Notes under the pieces: model-generated
Database searches by the model: none
The model's input: only the letters and a program-made list of their open reading frames with translations
Told to the model about the DNA's origin: nothing
In this document: positions 31,396-64,000 of the stretch, piece by piece
Layout: each line of letters starts with the position of its first letter
Position numbering within the stretch: position 1 is the stretch's first letter
Translations under genes and position numbers: made by a program
NCBI RefSeq assembly: GCF_910596095.1
Contig: NC_056535.1
Span: 28,676,505 to 28,740,504 of the forward strand
Length of the DNA stretch: 64,000 nucleotides
Source of the DNA: Thunnus maccoyii
Lineage: Eukaryota > Chordata > Actinopteri > Scombriformes > Scombridae
Direction: 5' to 3'

Positions 31396-31679
31396 CTTTA
31401 TGGCAGTGAACGGTCAAGGTTTAAACGCCAATCCAAGTAACTATCAAAGCTTTAACAGTTTTTCTTGAATTACAAATCCCGTCATTACATCACAACACAA
31501 CAACAACACTGTTCTCAACCGTCAGACTGACAGTGATATGACTTAGAGCCTGACTGATGCTGATAACGGTCAATGTTGGTTTATAAAACATATTAAAAAA
31601 AAACATTTTTGATAAAGTTCCCTTCAATTTGAAAGAATTGTGACCAATACATGGAAAGAGCAGGAACTTTTTACTTGAG

Positions 31680-32000
31680 CAGAAACAATTAGTTGTACAA
31701 TTGATCAACAGAAAAATAATTGGCAAGAATTTTAATGATTAATTATGATGATGAATGATTAATTAGTCATTTTTTAAGTAAAAATGTCAAATATTCTCTG
31801 TATTCAGCTTCTTAAAATGTGAGGATTTTATGTTTTTCTGTCATATATGATGGTAAACCTCACGCTATAAGAAATTATAAAGGACATTTCCACTATTTTC
31901 TGACATTTTAGAGACAAAATGATAAATAATTTAATCAAAAAATAATCTTCAGATTAATAAAAACTAAAATAATAATCCTTACTTGCAGTCCTACATTTTC
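31680..32000. repeat. Dispersed 'GATTAATC' repeat copy
   Basis: 'gaatgattaattagtcattt', 'attcagcttcttaaaatgtg' and 'tttctgacattttagagaca' place it with the copies at 9975, 12956, 13385 and 13845. Confidence 0.5.
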
Positions 32001-32396
32001 CAGTTGTAAAATAAACTCTGGTGGACAAATAAAATTTCTAAATTACAATTTCTGTTCTGACGTTGTGACCATCTAGTAACTCATCAGCTGACATACACGC
32101 CGATATCAGTTGAGTCGGGCTCTGACATGAGACACAGACAACTTACAAACTTACAAACTCTCATTATCCTCATTTTTCTCCCCCACCTGGTCTGCAGAGA
32201 GAAGCAGGAGGATAATGGATGATGGAGATCAATGGATGTGATTGTTGAGATGACGACACCCGCGGAGCAGAAGCCTACCTGAAGCACATGCTGAATGTTT
32301 CAGGCCTGTTATACTGGTTAACTGTCATCGTCTCCCTCCTCCTCTCACTGCACAGGTGAGTGGGATGATGAGTTCAGGAGAATCTGTAAATCTGAG

Positions 32397-32399
<3 letters not shown>

Positions 32400-32434
<35 letters not shown>
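32400..32434. repeat. (TG)17 microsatellite
   Basis: Uninterrupted TG dinucleotides, followed by GGGTG. Confidence 0.95.
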
Positions 32435-32438
<4 letters not shown>

Positions 32439-33040
32439 AATGTGATGGGAGGATGGGACAGTGGAGACGTGGATGAGCAGACAGATCTTTTAGTGATTTT
32501 GTTTCTGGATAAATGAGATGATGGAAACAAAAGAAGAATCTTCATCTTTCATCAATCCATCCATCAGAAGTCACACAGTTTTTAATTTCCTCAGTGTGTT
32601 TCACCTCACAGTGCAAATACAGGTGTGTTTGTGTGTGTGTGTGTATGTGTGTCGGGGGCGTGTATTTGAGATTAATTTTGGAAAACAAGCCAACATTTGG
32701 GATGTTTCATTCCATACTAAAACATGCAGAACACAGAACATTGAACACATATACTGAACAGTTAGTTTTATCCAAATGCAGTTTCTCTTTTTTTTTTTTC
32801 TCTTTTCGTACAGAGTGGCTTTAGGCTACACAGAACACGACAGAACCAATCGCACCAGGTTGGACATATTGCTTTAAACCACCAAAGTTTGTATATATGT
32901 CATGCATGCCACATAGATGATATTATGTTTATACAAAAATAACACCAACGCCTATTACTGTGTATCATAGTAATTACAGAAAACAAATCTTTTTCAGTCT
33001 TTTTTGCAATGAAGTTCAACTGAGAAACCATATATATACC

Positions 33041-33098
33041 TATATATTTATATCTAACATATATATACATACACACACATATTAGATATAAATATATA
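33041..33098. repeat. Perfect AT-rich inverted repeat
   Basis: The 17-bp arm TATATATTTATATCTAA at 33041-33057 is perfectly inverted at 33082-33098 around a 24-bp centre. It could extrude as a cruciform or form an RNA hairpin. Confidence 0.75.
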
Positions 33099-33536
33099 GA
33101 TACAATATATAAATATATAGATATATATGTTAAGTGGTTATGACTTTTCCAACTGTGATATTCCAGTTCATTTGAACCTTTTTTTTTTTTATTTGTGAAT
33201 TTTGAAGTGGATGTGAAGGCTCTCCAAAGAACTCCTTAATATCCGACGCTGTTCTGAGAGAGGCATTGCTCTGAGGAGGAAGCAACGCAGTCAAAATGCA
33301 ACTATGACTGGATAAGAAGCGAGTTCCTTCTCCATACAGAAGTCCTAATGGGAAAACTGTGGAAAACTGAGAACTTCTGAATTCCAAAAAACCTTCAGAG
33401 AACTAAAACCGGGTGAGCAGTCCGCTGCTGAGTCTCAGTGGGACAGTTTGTTTCTCTTTTTTTGTTTTTTTTTTGTTTTGTTTTGTGACGTGGCTGAAAC
33501 CAGAAGCACAAACATGTCTGCAGCGTCTCTGATGAC

Positions 33537-33722
33537 GGGGGGGGGGGGGGGCTGCACTGTGCACCTGGCATGAAACGTGAGGGCAACCAGTCCAACCAGT
33601 CCAACAGACGACCACCACAGCGACACTGAGGCCATGGCGAGAGCGGAGGGACAATCTTATCCAGGCGGGGAAGGGAGGGAGGGAGCGAGGGGTTGGGGGG
33701 CGTGGGTGGGTGGGTGGGTGGG
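33537..33722 (+). repeat. G-run cluster with G-quadruplex potential
   Basis: There is a run of 15 G at 33537-33551, then GGGA repeats, then GGGTGGGTGGGTGGGTGGG ending at 33722. On the plus strand this meets the G3+N1 quadruplex rule. The atp2b4 transcript would carry the C-rich complement. Confidence 0.7.
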
Positions 33723-36639
33723 TCATGTGACTGCCAACTTTCTAAAACAAACTTGTGCAGAAGAAGAAGAAGAAAAGAAAAGAGAAAACGACTTTGGCAG
33801 AACATTCTTAAAGCTATGCTGGGTGATGATTGGCTGATTGCCCTCTCTCCCATTTCCTGTCACCGACACAGACAGCAGGTACACTTCATTCACTTATATA
33901 ATATTTACATTGTACTGACTGTAGGAGCACAGGCGTTGTGTCAGATTCAGCCGTAGAATAAAACAAAGAGGAAACGCGTCGTCGCTTGGAATGTGTGTCT
34001 CATTGATAGCCACATGACACACGGCAGGAAGAGGAAGTGATGTCACGAGCGCTTTAACAGTCCTGCTCTCTTCCCGGGAACAGTTTCTGAAACTGTCAGT
34101 TGTATAAAATGGTGATGACATCTACAGCTGAAGCTGTGTCCCGTCACAGGCGCCGCCTCCTTCGACGACCAAATTAAAAAATCAGGAATAAAGCCGAGAA
34201 ATGTGGCGTCCTTTCTGACTTTGGGTCTGGATTTAGACGCCACTAAATCTGTGAGGAGACCCGAGACTTTTTGGGGCCCTAGTCATGATTAGAAAGCCCC
34301 CCCCCCCACAACACCTCAGTATGCAAACATGTACAGCAACAGTTATGAGGATTAAAACAAACAAAATCTGCTCTGTACAAGTCAAATTTTAACCTCAAAA
34401 ACTTACAGCGTCTGTCCTGGTAACTGTAATTAAATGGAGGGATGCGCCTTTAAATATTTAAATTACAACAAATTAGTAATCTGTTTCTGGGTTCAAATTA
34501 TAATCGTCTAATCTGATCAGGTTGGTGGGGCCTGCTGTACTTCTCCAGGCCTCAGATCAGGTTTACGGTCCTTGAATCTATTTGGACCATCCCAGCTTTA
34601 AGGTGCTTTTGGGAAACAGGGCTCAGGTCTCTATTTAAAAAAAAAAAAGCATCTCATTGGTTTGTTTTATTATTTGGTCCGACTCTGCTTTGGTCCTCAG
34701 GTTACTTTCTCAGTTTTTGAGGGAATGTGAGCTTGTAAATAGCGGGGGGGGGGTGGGGGCCGACACGTCTTTATAGGCCACGCCCCGTTCAAAGGAGGCG
34801 GAGCCTGAAGGAGGAACACAGCTTTGATCCTCTTTAAAGTCGTCAGCTCTGACACCAGCCGGTTGGAAAACAGCATCAATCCACTCATTGAAAGAAACCA
34901 GTCGTAGTAGCTTCAAAGTACAGAAACAAAGAAACCCAGAGGTTGGATAAATAATTATACACTCCCATTTAATGTTTGATACAGTTAGCTGTATTCACGT
35001 TGCATTTGCTGAACTCTAATGGAGCTGGATAATTGCGAAATCACATAGCGTGTAGTGTGTCACAACATCTTAGATAAAGTGAATATACTCATGTAAAAGG
35101 GGGCTGATGAATCTAGATTGTTGAGATTCCAATTGAACGGCCAACAGGAAGTAAACAAGTCACTGCAGGTTTCTGAGCCCTAACATCAGGTGACCAAGAC
35201 GACACACGTGGCATAAATATTTAGAGAGCTGTAAAAAGACAGTCCACGGTAGATTCATCTCATTCATGTACTGTACTGTCACCAAACTCTTCAGCCTATA
35301 CATATATATTCATATATCTCCAAAATATTAAAAAGTACTTAATATAAAAATACAGAAGAATTGTAAAAAATGAGCAAAACATTGAATTTTATATGAAAAC
35401 CATGCAAGAAAGATTCCCCATTTAGTTAAATAGTAACTCTAAGATTCAGGAAAGCAAGGGAATGAAAGGGAAGTGGTCGGATGAGAGAAGCGCAGGCGAA
35501 CTGCCACCCACTCGCTTTTCATGTAAACATTGTAGAAGTCCTTTAAACTTGGTTCGGCAGTGACGACTGAAGATTTTCTCCTTGCTTTTTTGGTCGCATT
35601 TGGAGTAAAGGGCCAGGGGGAGGAGGGAGGGGGAAAGGAGGAAGGGGGAGGGGGGTCGAGGGGTGAGAAAGTCCAAAGGAAACCTCGATAACAATGAGAT
35701 AAAAAACAATACAGACAACCTATAAAATATGGCTCTGAGTTACATAGAAAAAGCTCATCAGAGGGGAGAGGAAGAACCTAGTCATGACAAAAAGTTGGAA
35801 ATATGGCAGTAGTAGCACATTACTTCAATAACGTGTCCTAGTTCAAAGATAGGTCGATGGCTGCTAGTCAGACTAAGAGGGAATTAGAAGCATCGCTGCT
35901 TCCGATTGGAGGATGATTCCTTCTTCTTTTAAGACAGTAATCTGAGGACAACGGCGGGCAGGAAGTACTGAGCGGCAGCAGGGACACACAGTTGATTTAA
36001 CTCTACAGGCTGACTGTTGACATCATCAGTCTCCCATAAACCTCAGCGCGGCCGCCACACAGACGTCTGTTAATCAAACACAGCAGAGCGGAGAGAGAGA
36101 GAGAGAGAGGGATGATGATGATGAGAGACACCCTCTCTGCTGCTGGCTGCGTGATGTCGCTGAAAGCTGATTTAGTTTATATTAATCGAGTCTGACGAAC
36201 AGGGGAACAAAAGCATCAAAAGTGGTACTAAGATTTGTCTTAAAACACAGATAGCCGGTCTAGACCCTGTTCAGAGATCCATCAACTTCCTGTCTGGTGA
36301 AATGAACTTCCTGCACTGTGACCAAACACAGACTCATCAATACTGTAGCTATTCCCCCTTTTATTTAAGGTGAGACTGAAGGCGAAGCAAAGTTTAGAGG
36401 TGGCATGATTACGTATGAAGTTAATGGAAAGACATTTTTGCTCATCTTGCAGCTGTTTGACTCTTCATGAACGTACAGAGAAGAAACTGCTTTCACTCAG
36501 ACTCTCAGTTTCAAAATTCAGACTGAAAAATATTCGCTTTGCACCTTTATTCATGATAAAGTTATGTATAATTATAGAAAAACCAGTTGTTCAAGAGGAA
36601 CTATGATAAAGCGTGAGGTTTAGTGAGGTGTCGGCAGTA

Positions 36640-37035
36640 ATGTGGACGTTGTACCGGACTGTGGTGACGGAGAGGAAAGCGATCTACGTTCAAACCCTCA
36701 CCTACGGTTCATGAGCTCTGTGTCTGGAGGAATTAAATGGTGGATCCAAGCTGCTGAAATGAGTTTCCTCTGCAGGACTCAGTCTCAGAGACCGGTCGAG
36801 GAGCTCGAAGGAGAACCGCTGCTCCTTCGTGTGTCGAAAGGAGTCAGTTGAGACTGTTTACAATCTGATACCTCCTATTCTTAAGACGTCCAACTAGCAG
36901 AGCCAGAGCACACTGGAGGGATTATACATCCCATCTGGTCTGCAAACACCTCTGGAGGAGCTGGAGGACGTGGCCGGGGTCATGACAAGGTAGACTCGAC
37001 CTAGATAAACGGCTGAAAATGGATAGAATATAAAT
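36640..37035 (+). mobile_element. 3' end of a non-LTR retrotransposon (LINE), decayed
   Basis: The pieces GTACCGGACTGTGGTGACGG, 'gatctacgttcaaaccctca', 'gctgctgaaatgagtttcct' and 'ggaggagctggaggacgtgg' match the order of a LINE open reading frame 3' end common in fish (RTE/Rex3- or L2-like). One frame shows QAAEMSFLCR and EPLLLRV. Frameshifts abolish any product. The coding sequence is degraded and the usual tandem tail near 37020 is replaced. Confidence 0.65.
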
Positions 37036-37829
37036 AATGAATGAATGAGGACTCAAAGACTTTGTCTAAAAGCACTTCTACTTTGACGAGACAAAGCGCT
37101 GAATAACTCTCCTCTTGTGGCATCCCGGGATTAAAGCAAGAAAAGATTTGTGAGCCTGAAAGCTTGTCTAGGAAGAAATGTGTACAACACATTGAATTAA
37201 GGATTTAAAACTGCTCTATGGTGCCAGAGAACTTTAACTCCTGGGCACCTGTGTATTCAGCAGGAGAGTCCAAACCTTCAAGATGTGACCAAAATGTTTA
37301 GTCGACTATGACGCTGTATTGAAAAGCAGAGCAAAGCCTAAATGACATTTTCCACGTGGCTGTGAGGGTCTATGCGACATGGATTTTGCCATCTACAGAT
37401 GTTTGCAAGTGCAGAGAGAGGCTGCGGCCCCTTTCAATCCAGTATATATAGGTGGACCACAACCTTTCGTACAACTACGATTTGTAGAGCACGTCCACAT
37501 ACGTTAACACCCACTGTAGGATGTATATCAAGTATATCGGGGCGTTTCCTGCCCTGCTACGGTTTCCTCTGCGCTAGCCAAGTATTGACGAGTCTGTTTC
37601 TTCCCGTCGTATAACAGGATGTTCAGACCTACAGACAGGAAGTTCACGGAGCTCTGAACAGACGCTGCTGCAGACTAACACATAGATGGTCGTCTAAACA
37701 GAATCCCAAATATTCATTCCTAAGTTATCATGCGACTCAACACGAATGAAACATAACATGCATCCTTCTAGAGGGGGAAACATGAACTCCTCACACTCCT
37801 GTTTCCTACTGACACTGTGGATGTACGAA

Positions 37830-37860
37830 GGGTGGGGGGGTGGGGGGGTGGGGGTGTGGA
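37830..37860 (+). repeat. G-rich tract
   Basis: Runs of 7, 7 and 5 G are separated by single T. It has G-quadruplex potential on the plus strand. Confidence 0.7.
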
Positions 37861-38178
37861 AGAGGGGCAGAGAGAACCAGAACCCTGACTGGATGAGATG
37901 AGGTCAGACGCGCACTGAGCAGAAAGCGAGCCCTCTCTGGATGCCGCCATGGTAGATATTTTTGGGTAGTAAACATTCTGTCCTTCCACATGCAACACAG
38001 CAGCTAAAGGAAAAAGCAACACATAAAGACACAACAAGGGAAGAACAATTTTTTTTTTTTTTAACAGGTGAACCTTGTTGACTGTAGTGTCACACTCACA
38101 AGACATTCTCAGGATTTTGAATCAACCATCAATTAACATTCGTTAGAGGTTTTAGGAACAAACAAATGCTCAACATCT

Positions 38179-38238
38179 AAAAAAAAAAAAAAAAAAAAAA
38201 AATTAAAATAAAATAAAATAAAATAAAATAAAATAAAG
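38179..38238. repeat. A-run and (AAAAT)n microsatellite
   Basis: A24 is followed by AAAAT units. On the atp2b4 strand this reads as ATTTT units and a T-run, lying about 630 nt after the stop codon. Confidence 0.9.
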
Positions 38239-38809
38239 GTTACATTTTTGCATTTGCCTAAAAATCTTCTGATCACCAAACCTGGCTGTTAGCTGTGTAA
38301 AAGAGCGGAAGCGTATGTACATGAGAATCACTGCACTCTTTGAAAAGTTCTGTGCTGTTTTCGAGAGCGTTACGCAGGAATGAAGCGAGTACAGAAACAC
38401 GACATGCTGCTGCGAGTCCCGCGAAGATCGAACCCAACAAAAGTTTAAAAGCTTTTCAAAAGGATCATCGAGTAAAAAATATACATGAATGGACGAGGAC
38501 AGACAGGCCTTTCCGCTGTGTGGAGACTCTGGACTCCACACTCTACTGATTCATGCGTGTGGTAGTGGTGGAGGAGGAGGAGGAAGAGGAGGAGGAGGAG
38601 GGACGAACTTACAGGCAGAACGACGCCACAGTCAGTATGAAAAACGCAACGTGGCAGGAATGACTGAGGGAGGGGCGGTGGGGGGGGGGGGGTGAAGACG
38701 ATGTGAAGCATGTGTTTGGTGTGCGTGCAGAACGAGGGGATGAGCAGAGTGGTGACTTCCCTCCTCAGTGTGACAGTTCGGTTGGTGGGATGACAGATGA
38801 TGCTGATGA

Positions 38810-38863
38810 AGAGGAAGGAGGAAGGAGGAGGAGGAAGGAGGAGGAGGAGGAAGAGGGGAGAGG
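38810..38863 (-). repeat. Pyrimidine (CCT)n tract right after the atp2b4 stop
   Basis: On the coding strand, CCTCCTCCTTCCTCCTCCTC-type sequence starts within about 15 nt of the stop codon. Such C/U-rich tracts are typical binding sites for PCBP and PTB proteins (inference). Confidence 0.8.
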
Positions 38864-38866
38864 AGC

Positions 38867-63259
<24,393 letters not shown>

Positions 63260-64000
63260 CTGGTTAGAATGAGCAGTTTGTTAGCATCAGCACATCAAGT
63301 CAGATCAATTTTATTCATAGAGGCTAATAATCGCAAATTTGTCCTTAAACTGATGTAGTAGTGAATTTCTCTAATATCCCCTCATATGACTCTGTAATAT
63401 GATGAATACTGTCAGTATTCTATTACAATGAAAAGCTTATGTTTTATTGTCATAGTTATTCTTTGGTAACACTTTTAAAATGTCTTGGTGATGCATTCAA
63501 GGACATTGTGATGTTCAGTAACTCATATCAACTTAATGAAAAGCGATGACGTGTCATGTTCAATTCAATTCCACCATTGGCGCCTAATCATAACAAAAGT
63601 TATCTCAGTGCACTTTTCACATGGAGCAGGTCAAGACCGTACTCTTTAATTACTCATGTTGGAACGTTTAAATTCAGAGAACACAAATTAAGAACAGTAA
63701 GACTGGGATTTTGGTTGTTTTGTGAATCAAAAAAGTTTGCAAACTGGCGTCTTTATGGCCCAGTGATGTAAGATGCAAACCCTGTAATCACAATGTCCCA
63801 GGTTTGACTTCAACCTTTGTTGCATGTTATCCCTTTTGTCTGTCTCTACTATCAAATAATGGCAAAAAAATACCACAAAGAAACAAAATAATACATATAA
63901 AATAATAAATATATACTGTACATATTTTTAATTGCAGATTTTGAATGCACCTTTCGTTTATTTGTTTACCTATATATAATTATCATTTGACTTGACTGAC
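63260..64000. other. atp2b4 intron, no further exon seen
   Basis: No PMCA coding sequence was recognised in the last 740 bp. It contains the SINE below and AT-rich sequence. Confidence 0.6.
63752..63880 (+). mobile_element. tRNA-derived SINE copy
   Basis: It begins TGGCCCAGTGATGTAAGATG (A-box like), continues with 'ggtttgacttcaacctttgt' (B-box GGTTCGAxTCC degraded) and ends 'tctctactatcaaataatgg' followed by an A-run. The order is that of a fish SINE family whose copies end TCAAATAAAGGCAAAAA. The Pol III boxes are mutated, so it is probably inactive. Confidence 0.6.

Larger units (their letters stand above)
29033..38866 (-). other. atp2b4: Candidate very long atp2b4 3'UTR / downstream flank
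   Basis: After the stop codon, 9.8 kb passes with no recognisable coding exon. AATAAA signals on the minus strand include a paired set at about 29012-29038 preceded by AU-rich sequence, and one near 36357. ATP2B mRNAs do have long 3'UTRs, but 9.8 kb is at the extreme. A LINE fragment and microsatellites interrupt it, so part may simply be intergenic. Confidence 0.3.

Noticed and set aside
33395..33853. 152-codon minus-strand Pro/Ser-rich open frame
   Set aside because: It arises from G-run and GGGT repeats on the other strand; no start context, domain or splice continuity.
37768..38106. 112-codon minus-strand frame with a hydrophobic stretch
   Set aside because: It lacks family resemblance and ends in a Pro-rich run encoded by a G-rich microsatellite; more likely 3'UTR.

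Overview
The window is vertebrate genomic DNA, almost certainly from a percomorph teleost fish. It has short conserved exons with GT-AG introns. It is rich in microsatellites and carries many miniature DNA transposons and dispersed repeats of types that are common in percomorph genomes. There are no prokaryotic operons, CRISPR arrays or viral genes.

Three protein genes can be supported, all on the minus strand. (1) Positions 38867-63259 hold the 3' two-thirds of a plasma-membrane calcium ATPase, best matching ATP2B4 (PMCA4). Thirteen constitutive coding exons run from transmembrane segment 3 to the stop codon, and there is one alternative calmodulin-domain exon at about 42153-42363. The 5' exons lie beyond position 64000. 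(2) Positions 19580-23840 hold a compact three-exon gene for a parathyroid-hormone-family peptide, most likely Pth4 (PTH-L). It has a TATA box, a 5'UTR exon, a signal-peptide exon and a hormone exon. (3) Positions 4025-15250 hold a complete choline/ethanolamine phosphotransferase gene (cept1) with nine coding exons (426 residues) and a probable 5'UTR exon in a moderately CpG-rich promoter.

Layout: 1-4024 is the cept1 3' flank/3'UTR with three miniature transposons. 4025-15250 is cept1. 15.3-19.5 kb is repeat-rich intergenic DNA with a decayed hAT transposase. 19.5-23.9 kb is the hormone gene. 24.28-24.72 kb holds a possible orphan 3'-terminal exon. 24.8-29 kb is almost all repeats. 29-38.87 kb is a gene-free tract that may be a very long atp2b4 3'UTR, interrupted by a LINE fragment. 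38.87-64 kb is atp2b4 with large repeat-bearing introns.

The three proteins are not a pathway. The link between a calcium pump and a PTH-family hormone is only thematic (both concern calcium), and their adjacency should be treated as ancestral synteny unless tested. The observations most worth a second look are the PTH-family gene with a (CA)n tract next to its TATA box; a 483-bp poly(A)-tailed insertion with an exact 18-bp target-site duplication inside an atp2b4 intron; the alternative calmodulin-domain exon with several possible ends; a near-perfect foldback transposon at 26.5-27.1 kb; and a strong splice acceptor plus poly(A) signal at 24.3-24.7 kb with no recognised gene upstream. All exon boundaries were read by eye from splice sites, frame continuity and family resemblance, without alignment software.
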